Part shown: positions 44,110-55,690 of the stretch, in pieces
Layout of the letters: each line of letters begins with the position of its first letter
Position numbering within the stretch: the stretch's first letter is position 1
DNA from: Hordeum vulgare subsp. vulgare
Lineage: Eukaryota; Streptophyta; Magnoliopsida; Poales; Poaceae
Direction of reading: 5' to 3'
DNA: 64,000 nucleotides
Assembly (NCBI RefSeq): GCF_904849725.1
Contig: NC_058519.1
Location: 182,455,703 to 182,519,702 of the forward strand
Notes under the pieces: model-generated
The model's input: only the letters and a program-made list of their open reading frames with translations
What the model was told of the DNA's origin: nothing
The model's database searches: none
Program-made: the position numbers and the translations under genes

Positions 44110-46067
44110 TGGCTATATTCTCTGACTTTTGTGAAAAGATCGTCGAGGTTTTCACAGATGACTTCTCTGTTTACGGGTCTTCCTTTGATGATTGCCTTAG
44201 CAACCTTGATCGAGTCTTACAGAGATGCGAAGAAACCAACCTCATCTTGAATTGGGAGAAGTGCCACTTTATGGTTAATGAAGGTATCATCTTAGGACAC
44301 AAATTTTCTGAGAGAGGCATTGAAGTTGATAAGGCTAAGGTTGATGCAATTGAGAAAATGCCTTGCCCCACAGATATCAGAGGTATACGAAGTTTCCTAG
44401 GTCATGCTGGTTTCTATAGAAGGTTCATTAAAGACTTCTCTAAGATTTCTAGGCATCTTACCAACCTCTTGCAGAAGGATGTTCCTTTTGTTTTTGATGA
44501 GGATTGTGAGGAAGCCTTCGAAATACTTAAGAAGGCTTTGATAACCGCACCTATTGTTCAACCACCTGACTGGAACTTGCCCTTTGAAATCATGTGTGAC
44601 GCTAGTGATTATGCTGTTGGTGCTTTTCTAGGACAAAGAGTTGACAAGAAGTTGAATGTTATTCACTACGCTAGTAAAACTCTAGACAGTGCCCAAAGAA
44701 ACTATGCCACTACGGAGAAGGAATTTTTAGGAGTCGTGTTTGCATGTGAAAAGTTCAGATCTTACATAGTTGACTCCAAAGTCACTATTCACTCTGATCA
44801 TGCTGCTATTAAGTACCTCATGGAGAAGAAGGACGCTAAACCTAGGCTGATCAGATGGGTTCTCCTGCTACAGGAATTTGATTTGCACGTCGTTGACCGA
44901 AAGAGTGCTGATAACCCTGTAGGAGATAACTTGTCTAGTCTAGAGAATGTCCTTGATGACCCACTACCTATTGATGACAGCTTTCCTGATGAGCAATTAA
45001 ATGTCATCCGCACTTCACGCATTGCACCGTGGTATGCCGATTATGCAAACTATATCGTAGCCAAATACATACCACCCAGTTTCACCTATCAGCAAAAGAA
45101 GAAATTCTTCTTTGATTTGAGACACTATTTTTGGGATGATCCTCACCTTTATAAGGAAGGAGTAGATGGTGTTATTAGACGTTGTGTGCGTGAGCATGAA
45201 CAGGGACAGATCCTGCAGAAGTGTCATTCCGAAGCCTACGGAGGACACCATGCTGGAGATAGAACTGCCCATAAGGTATTGCAATCAGGTTTCTATTGGC
45301 CCACTCTCTTCAAGGATGCCCGTAAGTTTGTCTTGTCTTGTGACGAATGCCAAAGGATAGGGAATATCAGTAAGCGTCAGGAAATGTCTATGAACTATTC
45401 ACTTGTCATTGAACCATTTGATGTCTGGGGCTGTGATTATATGGGACCCTTCCCGAGTTCCAATGGGTATAATCACATCTTAGTTGTTGTGGATTATGTT
45501 ACTAAGTGGGTAGAAGCTATCCCCACTAAAAATGCTGATCACCACACCTCTATTAAGATGCTTAAAGAAGTCATATTCCCAAGATTTGGAGTCCCTAGAT
45601 ACTTGATGACTGATGGCGGTTCACACTTCATTCATCGTGTTTTCCGCAAGATGCTAGCTAAGTATGATGTCAACCATAGAGTTGCATCTCCTTATCATCC
45701 TCAGTCTAGTGGTCAAGTTGAGTTGAGTAATAGGGAGATCAAGTTGATCCTACAAAAGAACGTCAATAGATCTCAAAAGAACTGGTCTAGCAAACTTGAC
45801 GATGCACTATGGGCTTATAGGACTGCTTACAAGAATCCCATGGGCATGTCACCGTATAAAATGGTTTACGGTAAGTTCTGTCATTTACCCCTTGAGATGG
45901 AACACAAAGCTTATTGGGCAATCAAAGAGCTCAACTTTGATTTCAAACTTGCCGGTGAGAAGCGGTTGTTTGATATTAGCTCGTTAGATGAATGGAGAGC
46001 CAAGGCATATGAGAATGCCAAGTTGTTCAAGGAAAAGGTTAAGAGATGGCACGACAAACGAATATAG
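44061..46067 (+). CDS. pol: RT palm, RNase H and integrase of the plus Athila-like element
   Basis: 668 open codons. RT continues with [16 protein letters not shown] and the catalytic box [10 protein letters not shown] (M to T, but both Asp kept). RNase [15 protein letters not shown] (about residue 178), [26 protein letters not shown]. Integrase: HHCC domain intact ([22 protein letters not shown], about 385-430); DD35E intact with Asp in WGCDYMGPF, Asp in MTDGGSHF and Glu in [12 protein letters not shown], 35 residues apart. The first ATG is not a real start since RT begins upstream. The TAG at 46065 cuts the C-terminus. This is the best-preserved catalytic segment of the window. Confidence 0.88.
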   Translation: MPFGLCNAPSTFQRCMMAIFSDFCEKIVEVFTDDFSVYGSSFDDCLSNLDRVLQRCEETNLILNWEKCHFMVNEGIILGHKFSERGIEVDKAKVDAIEKMPCPTDIRGIRSFLGHAGFYRRFIKDFSKISRHLTNLLQKDVPFVFDEDCEEAFEILKKALITAPIVQPPDWNLPFEIMCDASDYAVGAFLGQRVDKKLNVIHYASKTLDSAQRNYATTEKEFLGVVFACEKFRSYIVDSKVTIHSDHAAIKYLMEKKDAKPRLIRWVLLLQEFDLHVVDRKSADNPVGDNLSSLENVLDDPLPIDDSFPDEQLNVIRTSRIAPWYADYANYIVAKYIPPSFTYQQKKKFFFDLRHYFWDDPHLYKEGVDGVIRRCVREHEQGQILQKCHSEAYGGHHAGDRTAHKVLQSGFYWPTLFKDARKFVLSCDECQRIGNISKRQEMSMNYSLVIEPFDVWGCDYMGPFPSSNGYNHILVVVDYVTKWVEAIPTKNADHHTSIKMLKEVIFPRFGVPRYLMTDGGSHFIHRVFRKMLAKYDVNHRVASPYHPQSSGQVELSNREIKLILQKNVNRSQKNWSSKLDDALWAYRTAYKNPMGMSPYKMVYGKFCHLPLEMEHKAYWAIKELNFDFKLAGEKRLFDISSLDEWRAKAYENAKLFKEKVKRWHDKRI

Positions 46068-46412
46068 AAACAAGAGTTCAATGTAGGTGACTATGTCTTG
46101 CTATACAATTCTCGTTTGAGATTCTTTGCACGCAAGCTTCTCTCTAAATGGGAAGGTCCCTATGTTGTCGAGGAAGTATATCGTTCCGGTGCCATCAAAA
46201 TCAATAACACAGAAGGAAATATTCCTTGAGTGGTAAATGGGCAAAGAATCAAGCATTACATCTCTTGTACTCCCATAAATGTTGAGACCAATATCATCAA
46301 TGTCATAACTCCAGAGGAGTACATAAGGGATGTTTATCAGCCTGTTTCAGACCTTGAAAACGAAGATGTATCTGTTTCGGTAAGAAATTGGACTCCGATA
46401 CTTTTCCAATAG
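46068..46412 (+). pseudogene. Integrase C-terminal tail
   Basis: After the TAG, the same frame continues with EFNVGDYVLLYNSRL and KWEGPYVVEEVYRSGAIKI (GPY/F-type module). A TGA near 46228 replaces a Trp codon, followed by NGQRIKHYISCTPINVE to 46412. Two nonsense mutations thus truncate the integrase. Confidence 0.75.
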
Positions 46413-46419
46413 GAAATTT

Positions 46420-46700
46420 CCTCAGTTTTGGAATTTTTGGAAAATTAGAAAAATAAAAAGCAGTCCGGAGAGCGAACGAGGCAGCCACAAGGCCCCACTC
46501 CGCCACCACCCCCCTTGGTGGCGGAGGGCAAGCTTGTGGGCACCTCGTGTGCCTCCCGGACTCCGTTTTCTTGCGGAGGACTCCTTCTGGCCCAGAAAAA
46601 AAATCAATATATAGTTTCCCGAAGGTTTTGATCTCCGTATCGCGCATTTTTCCTATGTTTTCGTTTCGAGCTTGTTGTGTGCCGCAGATTTAGAGCAAAG
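46420..46700 (+). promoter_or_regulatory. U3-like module upstream of the 3' ORF (leader, GC-rich inverted repeat, TATA)
   Basis: Directly after pol comes an A/T-rich leader (GGAATTTTTGGAAAATTAG), then an inverted repeat (46477-46547: CGAGG...CCTCG outside, CTCCGCCACCA/TGGTGGCGGAG inside, with GGGCAAGCTTGTGG), then TATATAG at 46608-46614. The ATG of the 3' ORF is at 46701. The order and spacing mirror the U3 of this element's own LTR. I infer an internal promoter for the 3' ORF. Confidence 0.6.
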
Positions 46701-47087
46701 ATGTCTCAGGAATCTGTTGGGGAGAATGATCTTCACCAAGTTCATGAGGAAGTAGATGCTGATCTGAAAAGAGTAAAAGTCACGGAAGCCAGGGACCAAG
46801 CTAAGGAGAAAACCCAAGCTAGGGAGGAAGTTCAACCTATCTTCAACATTGAAGACGTTGAAGGAGTAGATTTTCTCCAACCCTTCCTCCACGTGCTGTC
46901 TCCATCCTTGATTGAACTCTTGAGGTTTTGCGAAACAACTCGTGCTCGCAATATTTCTCTCTCTCGTGAAGTTGTTTTGTTGGAAAACCATGTCACAGAT
47001 CTCAAAGGTATAAATCAAAGGTTGATAGCTCTCTTGGAATCAAAGGCGACAACAACACCACCATCACTACCAAAGGAAGACAACTAA
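46701..47087 (+). CDS. Small 3' ORF (128 aa), acidic/coiled-coil, unknown
   Basis: I choose the ATG at 46701 (MSQESVGEND), 87 bases after the TATA-like box, over the upstream in-frame Met. The protein is Glu/Asp/Lys-rich at the N-terminus (about 1-45), with a Leu-rich central part (VDFLQPFLHVLSPSLIELL) and a helical end (SREVVLLENHVTDLKGINQRL). No signal peptide or membrane segment is apparent, so it does not look like an envelope. It occupies the env position. No visible similarity to the 340-residue ORF of the element at 52254; it may be a deleted remnant of a longer ORF. Confidence 0.55.
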   Translation: MSQESVGENDLHQVHEEVDADLKRVKVTEARDQAKEKTQAREEVQPIFNIEDVEGVDFLQPFLHVLSPSLIELLRFCETTRARNISLSREVVLLENHVTDLKGINQRLIALLESKATTTPPSLPKEDN

Positions 47088-47120
47088 GCATTGGTATTGG
47101 CAATCCCCTTGGCTTCTGCC

Positions 47121-47134
47121 AAGCTTGGGGGAGT
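47121..47134 (+). promoter_or_regulatory. Internal PPT copy after the 3' ORF
   Basis: AAGCTTGGGGGAGT is identical to the true PPT at 48590-48603 and lies 33 bases after the 3' ORF stop. Confidence 0.75.
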
Positions 47135-48589
47135 TGCCCTGGTATCATATCACCTTTATATCTTTTGCTTTTACCTTTGTTTTAGTTCTTTCCTTTTCAG
47201 TTTTTATTTCTTCTTTTAGAGGAATAAGTCTTTAGTTTTTGTTTCTCCCCCGATGTATTCGAGCTTACGAGCTATATAATAAAGAGTGTCTTAGTCAAGG
47301 GCTTTGCTTTGTGCCATGATCAATAGTATGAAAAGAACGATAGCATGAAAGATCATGAGACGATCTTATGGAAAGTGATAACTTCACTTATGACAAGTAT
47401 GATGATTGAAACTTGTTGAGAATAAATCAACATACACCTCAGTCATTGTTGCAATTAATAAGAAGTAATAAGGAAAGAGAGGTTCACATATAGATATATC
47501 ATCTTAGACACTTTTTACAATTGTGAGCACTCACCAAACTATTACATGCCTAGGAGTAGATGTTGGACAAGGAAGACAACATAATGAACTTTGTTTGCTT
47601 GGTTCCAAACAATGTTATATGATTAGAGATCCCTTAGCATGTGACGATTGCTTCCACCTCAATTTAGCCAAAACTCCCGCACCAAGTAGAGATACTACTT
47701 GTGCATCCATAAACCTCCAACCCAGTTTTGCCATGAGAGTCCACCATACCTAACTATGGATTGAATAAGATCCTTCAAGTAAGTTGTCATCGGTGCAAGC
47801 AATAAAAATTGCTCTCTAATATGTATGATCTATTAGTGTGTGGAAAATAAGCTTTGTACGAACCTGTGATGAGGAAGACATAAAAGCGACAGACTGCATG
47901 ATAAAGTTCTTTATCACAGGAGGCAATATAAAGTGACGTTCCTCCGCACTAAGAGGACACACATTCAAACCTCAAAAGCGCATGACAACCTCTGCTTCCC
48001 TCTGCGAAGGGCCTATCTTGTACCTTTACTTTTTGCCCTTGTAAAAGTCATGGTGATCTTCACCAATTCCCTTTTTGCCTTTGTCTTGGCTACTGTCACA
48101 TGCTTGGGAAAGATATATATTCATGTATCAACTTGGAGTTGAGTACTTATGCTTTATTGTTGTTGACTTTACCCTTGAGGTAAAACCGTTGGGAGGCAAA
48201 ACTATAAGCCCCTATCTTCCGCTGTGTCCAGCTGAAACTTTGACAACATGAGTACCACGTGAGTTGTAACAATTGTGGAAAACAAAAGAGATGATTGAGT
48301 ATGTGGGTTTGCCTTACAAGCTCTTATTTGACTCTTTCTGATGTTGTGATAAATTGCAATTGCTTTAATGACTATGGACTATTGTTGGTTACTTCTCGTA
48401 AGGTTTTTGCTTCGTGCTTTACTTTGTGACGGAATTTTTACTTTCCCATAAGAATCTTTATGATGTATTGATATTCTATGTGTGATCATGATGCCCTCAT
48501 GTCCGTATTATGTTTTATCGACACCTTCGTCCCTCAACATGTGGACATGTTTATGGAATTTGGTTTTCGCTTGAGGACAAGCGAGGTCT
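47135..48589 (+). other. Non-coding 3' region
   Basis: No ORF of substance. It contains the conserved blocks GAGAGTCCACCATACC (47735-47750) and GCTTCCCTCTGCGAAGGGCC (from 47994), and a poly-A-signal-like AATAAAG (47279). Confidence 0.6.
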
Positions 48590-48603
48590 AAGCTTGGGGG
48601 AGT
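48590..48603 (+). promoter_or_regulatory. Polypurine tract
   Basis: AAGCTTGGGGGAGT directly before the 3' LTR (TGATATG, 48604). Confidence 0.85.
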
Positions 48604-50128
48604 TGATATGCCCATTTTGCATCATGCTTTCATGTTGATATTTATTGCTTTTTGGGCTTTTATATTACTTGTGGTACCATATTTATGCCTTTTCTCTCTT
48701 ATTTTGCAAGGTTTATTTGAAGAGGGAGAATTCAGGCAGCTGGAATTCTGGACTTGAAAAGGAGCAAATCCTAGTCCACTATTCTGCACATCTCCAAATG
48801 CCCTGAAAAGTTACGTGGATTTTGTCTGGAATATATAAAAAATACTGGGTGAAAGAACTACCGGAGGGGGGCCACCAGGGCTCCACAAGCTTGCCCACCG
48901 CCACCACCCCCTGGTGGCGCAGGGCAGGCTTGTGGGCTGCCTGACGGTCCACTAGCCCCCTCTTTTGCTATATGAAGCGTCCTGGTCTGGAAAAAAATAA
49001 AGAGGAGCTTTTTCGTGGTTTCGCCGCCGCCACGAGGCGGAACTTGAGCAGATCCAATCTAGAGCTCTGGCAGGACGATCCTGCTGGGGAAACTTCCCTC
49101 CCGGAGGGGGAATCATCGCCATCGTCATCACCAACACTCCTCTTGTCGGAGGGGAGGCATCTTCATCAACATCTTCATCAGCACCATCTCCTCTCTAATC
49201 CCTAGTTCATCTCTTGTAACAATCTTCGTCTCGCGACTCCGATTGGTACTTGTAAGGTTGCTAGTAGTGTTGATTACTCTTTGTAGTTGATGCTAGTTGG
49301 ATTACTTGGTGCAAGAGTTTATGTTCAGATCCTTGATGCTATTCATTACACCTCTGGTCATGATTATGATTATGTCTTGTGAGTAGTTACTTTTGTTCCT
49401 GAGGACATGGGATAAGTCATGCTGATAATAAGCATGGGAATTTGATATTCGTTCGGTATTTTGATATGTTGTATGTTGTCTTTTCCTCTAGTGGTGTTAT
49501 GTGAACATCGACTACATAAAACTTCACCATATTTGGGCCTAGAGGAAGGCATTGGGAAGTAGTAAGTAGATGATGGGTTGCTGGAGTGACAGAAGCTTAA
49601 ACCCCAGTCTATGCATTGCTTCGTGAGGGGCTGATTTGGATCCACTAGTTTAATGTTATGGTTAGACTTTGTCTTAATTCTTCTTTTGTAGTTGTGGATG
49701 CTTGCGAGAGAGGTTAATCATAATTGGGATGCTTGTCCAAGTAAGGGTAGTACCCAAGCGCCGGTCCACCCACATATCAAACTATCAAAGTAACGAACGT
49801 GAATCATATGAACATGATGAAACTAGCATAACATAAATTCCCGTGTGTCCACGGGAGCGTTTTTCCTCCTATAAGACTTTGTTCAGGCTTGTCCCTTGCT
49901 ACAAAAGGGATTGGGCCACTTGCTGCACCATTGCTACTACTTGTTACTTGTTACTCTTTGCTTGCTATGTTTCACCTCGCTACACAATCACTTGTTACCG
50001 CTACTTTCACTGCTTGCAGTTATTACCTTGCTGAAACCCGCTTATCAGAGCCTTCTGCTCCTCGTTGGGTTCGACACTCTTACTTATCAAAAGGACTACG
50101 ATTGATCCCCTATACTTGTCGGTCATCA
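48604..50128 (+). repeat. 3' LTR, 1525 bp
   Basis: Direct copy of 40038-41530 with a few percent substitutions; ends GGTCATCA. Contains the inverted repeat (48884-48934) and TATA-like box (about 48968-48975). Confidence 0.88.
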
Positions 50129-52253
50129 GGTCTCACGCACAGTTATCCCCACGGTTGCAGCCTTTCCTTAGCCGGGACTGTTTGCGCCTTTTGACTCGCG
50201 TATGCAATTATGTCGCTAGCTATCCTATGTCAAAGAACCCGGATCAACATGTCTAGTCATAAACTAAAGTGGCAGTTCCGTATAGGGACATGCATACATG
50301 ACCTAGCAAAGCAGGTGTCGGTCATCAACAAATGTAGACGAGTCGTAGCAAGCTACAAGGACTCCAGTACATACGCGTGACATTTCCCAAAGGGATAGAC
50401 ACAGCAGCTAAGAAGGACACATGCCGGTCAACCAATGTGTCCGGAGCAGTAGCGAACTACCATGGCTCGATGGAATCACAAAGGGGCATTTCCCCGTAAG
50501 GAGTGCTACTAAGGCATACGACTAGGTAATCGAACCCCATACATATCAAGTACAACACACGTACGCATGGTATATCGATATGTATAAATACATCGATGGC
50601 ATCACAACATAACCATAAACATACAAACTTTATTTAGAAGGCTCGGAAGAGCCTCACACATCATATTTCACAAATAGGGGTCTCACGACCCATCATCATA
50701 ATTCATACAGCGGAAGAGTAAAACTGTTTTAGTACAGACAGATGGAAAGATAAAGGCACATGGCCTGACTATCTACAGACCCATCCTCGGGCCAGATCGT
50801 AGCTGGGATACCAGCTACTCGTCATCGTCGATGTCTAGGTAGAACCCTCCATTAGGGTCATTAACAACCTCTGCAACAAATTATTAAGCAAACGTGAGTA
50901 CAAAAGTACTCAGCAAGACTTTAGGATAATCTATCTACTCATGCAATGTATCAACAAGGAGTTGTGGGGTTTCATGCGGAAAGCCAGCATTTGACTCTTG
51001 GCTAGACAACTTGCATTTATAAATAGTTTTGACAACTATATTTCTCGCACACGAGTCCACTAACACCACAACAATACTCCATCGTGGAACCATTCCGTCT
51101 CCCTACGGAAATGCCGTCCACGACAGTCACGCTTATCTTGACAATTTTATGAGTAGCCATTATAGTTATCTATGAACAACATATGTTTCCAAGTAGTCCA
51201 TATCCACGGACGCGGCTATTCGAATAAATCATAACCCTGCAGGGGTGTACTTCTTCACACACGCTCTCGCCACTTATCGCCATGTGCACGTCATGCACCT
51301 CAGCAACCTTCAAGCGGAAGCCCAGCAAGGGAGTCGGCCACGACCGTTAACCATGCTAATACTTAGTCCAGGTTTATCGCCTATCTGAGGGTAACCCGCA
51401 CGGAAGTCCGGCTGAGGTTTCCGCCACGGCCCCAAACGATGTGCGCATGGTTCCCAAGCCCACCATCCGGGTGCCACTTGGTACACCGTGCCACTTCCTA
51501 CCACATCATAGCCAACCTCTAAGGTCAGTGCTACGCACGGCCTCCAGCATGACTATAAACACTAGAAACTACTTGCAACTCCTGGACCGAGTACTAAGCG
51601 ATTAATAAGTCGAGAGAGTCAATTAAGTATCCCAACGTGTGGTAGTATCTAATCTTGGATTACATACACGGAACTCAGGTCCTAAGGACGGCTCCAATGA
51701 AACAACCCGCCATGTACTCCTACATAGCCTTTCACCGGTACCTTTAGCAAATCAGTTTCAACACACGATCTTTACCAACTGATCACATTCTCACGATCCT
51801 GTTCATCACCCAAATGACAGACCATACACAACTCTAAGCATAGCATGCATAGCAGAATAAGACACATCATTAAGCAAACGTGAGTACAAAACTACTCAGC
51901 AAGACTTTAGGATAATCTATCTACTCATGCAATGTATCAACAAGGAGTTGTGGGGTTTCATGCGGAAAGCCAGCATTTGACTCTTGGCTAGACAACTTGC
52001 ATTTTTAAATAGTTTTGACAACTATATTTCTCGCACACCAGTCCACTAACACCACAACAATACGCCATCGTGGAATCACTCCGTCTCCCTACGGAAATGT
52101 CGTCCATGACACTCACGCTTATCTTGACAATTTTATGTGTAGCCATTATAGTTATCTATGAACAACATATGTTACCAAGAAGTCCATATCCGCGGACATG
52201 GCTATTCGAATAGATCATAACCCTGCATGGGTGTACTTCTTCACACACGATCT
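50129..52253 (-). repeat. Right LTR of the chromovirus, segment 2, with internal tandem duplication
   Basis: Continues the left-LTR order from GGTCTCACGCAC. At 51869 the sequence jumps back to a point seen at 50882 and repeats it until the second Athila-like insertion at 52254. Copy 1 of the duplication is 50882-51868 (987 bp); copy 2 is 51869-52253 plus 61500 to about 62099. Ends with GATCT, the left target duplication. Confidence 0.85.
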
Positions 52254-53748
52254 TGACTCCGTAATAGCGGACCTTCCCTTGCAACGGCACCAGAAGAATG
52301 CTGCTAGCACTCTCCGGCAATTGAAACTAGAAGAATGTTGTTCACGGCCCACCAGCGCGTGGGATCGTACCAGTTTTCGAGGGTAGAGTATTCGACCCAA
52401 ATTTGTTGATCGCCAAAGAGGAGGTGAGGGAATACTCTCGAGTATTAGCAGCTGAATGTATCAGATTCAACCACACCTGAAAGATTAGTATCTGCAAGCA
52501 AAGTAGTAACAGCAAAGTAGCGAGTAACGACAGCGGCAAGGAACATCAGTAGTGACAGCAGTAGCAAGTAGCAACAGAGCAACTGACAGTAGTAGCAGTA
52601 GCAGCAGAGCAAGACAAGTAACAATAGTAGTAGGACAAACTCGTAGGCAATGGGTCGGTGATTTGTTTGGATGATATTCATCATGCAACCGTTATAACAC
52701 GGAGAGATATGTGGCTAGCTCCCGTTCGTCAATGTGATGTAGGCATGCATTCCGTGTGTTGTCATACGTGCTTAGGGAAAAGAACTTGCATGACATCTAT
52801 TGTCCATCCCTCCCGTGGCAGCGGGGTCCAAAAGGAAACTACGGGATATTAAGGTTCTCCTTTTAATAAAGAACCGGACCAACGCATTAGCACTTGGTGA
52901 ACACATGAACTCCTCAAACTATGGTCATCACCGGGAGTGGTTCCGGTTATTGTCACTCCGGGGTTGCTAGATCATAACACATAGTAGGTAACTACAGCTT
53001 GCAAGATCGGATCTAAAACACACATATATTGGTGACAACATAATAATTTCAGATCTGAAATCATGGCACTCGGGCCCTAGTGACAAGCATTAAGCATGGG
53101 AAAGTAGTAGCAACATCAATCTCAGAACATAGTGGATACTAGGGATCAATCCCCATCAAAACTAACTCGATTACATGATAGATCTCATCCTACTCATCAC
53201 CGCCCAGCGAGCCTATGACTAGATTACTCACGAACGACGAAGAGCTTCATGGAATTGGAGACGGAAGAAGGTTGATGATGACGATGGCGACGATTTCCCC
53301 TCTCCGGAGCCCAAAACGGACTCACATCTGCCCTCCATATGAAGAACAGGATGTGGCGGCGCCTCCGTATCGTAAACGCGACGAAATCTTCTCTTTTTAT
53401 TTTTTCTGGGACGAAAGTGAACTTATAGAGCTGAGATTGGGGGCGGCAAAGCCGTGTGGGCCCCACAAGCTTGCCCAGCGCCACCAGGGGGTGTCGGTGG
53501 CAGGGCTTGTGGCCCACTGGCCCACCCCTCAGGTGGATCTTTGCGCAGGTATTTTTCATATTTTCCAAAAGTGCTCCCCGTAAATTTTCAGGACGTTTGG
53601 AGAACTTTGATTTCTGCACAAAAACAACACCAAGGCAAGTCTGGTGAAAACAACGTCAGTCCAGGTTAGTTCCATTCAAATCATGCAAATTAGAGTCCAA
53701 AACTAGGGCAAAAGAGTTTCGAAAAGTAGATACGATGGAGACGTATGA
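52254..53748 (-). repeat. 3' LTR, 1495 bp
   Basis: The minus strand starts TCATACGTCTCC (TG mutated to TC) and ends GGAGTCA. It holds the inverted repeat (53456-53517), a TATA box CTATAAG (53422-53429 minus) and, in the 5' part of the plus strand, an imperfect CAGTAG/CAGCAG-rich stretch (52495-52635) shared by the other LTR. Confidence 0.88.
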
Positions 53749-53762
53749 ACTCCCCCAAGCTT
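53749..53762 (-). promoter_or_regulatory. Polypurine tract
   Basis: AAGCTTGGGGGAGT on the minus strand, exactly abutting the 3' LTR. Confidence 0.85.
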
Positions 53763-55655
53763 AAAACCTTGCTTGTCCTCAAGAAACTCAGTTGACAAAC
53801 TGAGAGAGAAAGAAAAACTTTGACAAACTCTGTTTGATCTTGTTGTTGCAACTATGTCTAACTCATAACCAGAATTTCAGCAAGATCACAAGTTAACCAC
53901 ATAAGCAAGTGACACAAAGGTCTCACTGTAAACTAATATCAATGGCATAATCAGCTAACGAGCAAATAATAATGAGTTTCAAATACCAACACTTCAATCA
54001 AAACAAGCATCGAGCAATATGAATAGGTGGTATCTCGCTAGCTCTTTCTGAGACCGCAAAACATAAATGCAGAGCACTTTCAAAGATCAAGGGCTGACTA
54101 AACATTGTAATTCACACCAACGAAGATCCAGTCATAGTCATACTAAATATCAGTCAAATGCAAAGCATAAAAATGACAGAGGTGGTCTCTAATTGGTGCT
54201 TGTAAAAGAAGAGGACGACTCAACAGGAAAATAAATAGACAAGCCCTTCGCAGAGGGAAGCATTGATTTGTAGAGATGCCAGAGCTCAAGCTTTGAAAAC
54301 AGAGATAATAATTTTGGGTGGCATGCTTTCATTGTCAACGCAATGACCAAGAGTTCTCAATATCTTCCATGCTACTCATGTTATAGGCGGTTCCCAAACA
54401 GAAAAGTAAAGTTTTAACTCCCCACCACCAATCAGTCACACTCCACGGCTAGCCGAATCCTCGGGTACCGTCCATACTAACATCAATCCGGGGGGAGTCT
54501 TGTTTTACAGTTATGTTTTCGATTTAAGCGTGGAACTGGGCATTCCAATTACCGACCCCTTTCTCGTGAATGACAGTGAATAAACACATGTCGAGGATAA
54601 CACTCCTAGCATGGAAGATACGAATAGCCCCCTGTCACCACATGAGCGGTTCGGGCATGCAAAACAGATTATTTCTTGAAGGTTTAGAGAGTGGCACATG
54701 CAAATTTACTTGGAACGGTAGGTAGATACCGCAAATAGGTAGGTATAGTGGACTCTTGTGGAAAAACTTTTGGGTTTATGGAAGTGGATGCACAAGCAGT
54801 ATTCAGCTTAGTACAAGTGGAGGCTAGCAAAAGACTGGGAAGCGACCAACTAGAGAGCGACAACAGTCATCAAGATGCAATGAGTTTGACTAACATTGAA
54901 TGCAAGCATGAACAAGATATAAATCACCATGAACACGAACATCATAGAGGCTATGTTGATTTTGTTTTAACTACATGCATGAACATGCGCCAAGTCAAGC
55001 CACTTGAAACATTCAAAGGAGAATACCATCCTATCATACTACATCATAGTCATCTCAAAATCTATGTTGGCATTCAAGACAAACCATTATAAAATTCTAG
55101 CTAAATAAGCTTGGCATCAGAAACTATGATCTCTAAGTTGTCATTGCAATCATGGTTCTCTCACAACAAAGCTGAATCTAGGTCGACAAGCTAGTCATAT
55201 TTACAAAAACAAAATAGATAGAGTTCATACCAGCTTTTCAGTCTCAGTCACTTCATCATATATCATCATTATTGCCTTTCACTTGCACGATCGAACGATG
55301 TGAACAATAATAAGGGCGCTCATGCATTGGACTAAGCTGAATCTATAGGTAAACACAAAGGAGAAGACAAGGTAATATGACTCTTTGAAAGCTAAACAGG
55401 TAAGCATGCAAAACCACTAAACATTGAAACCAATATCTTCTACCTTGACCCAAAGAAAAAGAAAACTATTTACGCGGGAAAGCTCCCAACAAGCAAAAGA
55501 AGAAAGAAAAATCTTTTTGGGTTTTCTCAAAAGGACACAAAACAAGAAAACAAGAAAACGAAAATAAACTAGCATGGATAATACAGTGGCAATGTGTAAA
55601 CACCACCTAACAAAGTGAAAGCATAAGCATGAACGTAAAGTCGGTGAGAACACGT
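53763..55655 (-). other. Non-coding 3' region
   Basis: No supported ORF. The conserved blocks are here too: GCTTCCCTCTGCGAAGGGC (54261-54243, minus) and AGAGTCCACTATACC (54756-54742, minus), in the same order relative to the PPT as in the other two elements. Confidence 0.6.
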
Positions 55656-55669
55656 ACTCCCCCAAGCTT
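55656..55669 (-). promoter_or_regulatory. Internal PPT copy after the 3' ORF
   Basis: AAGCTTGGGGGAGT on the minus strand, 22 bases after the 3' ORF stop; identical to 53762-53749 and to both copies in the element at 40038. Confidence 0.75.
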
Positions 55670-55690
55670 AGGATTTTGGCCTAGCTTAGT

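Larger units (their letters stand above)
40038..50128 (+). mobile_element. Athila-like LTR retrotransposon with gag-pol and a 3' ORF (10.1 kb)
   Basis: LTRs 40038-41530 and 48604-50128, tRNA-Asp PBS at 41542, PPT at 48590. Target duplication is GGTAT (40033-40037) and GGTCT (50129-50133), one mismatch. Order: gag, PR, RT, RNase H, IN, U3-like module, small ORF, second PPT copy, non-coding 3' region. The tRNA-Asp PBS, the wording of RT/IN and an extra 3' ORF fit Athila. gag-pol has at least four premature stops and two frameshifts. It shares LTR leader, hairpins and 3' blocks with the element at 52254. Confidence 0.9.

Noticed and set aside
52445..52688. Leu-rich, membrane-like ORFs (also 60073-60434)
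   Set aside because: Produced by CAGTAG/CAGCAG repeats in the LTR read on the minus strand; not a membrane protein gene.
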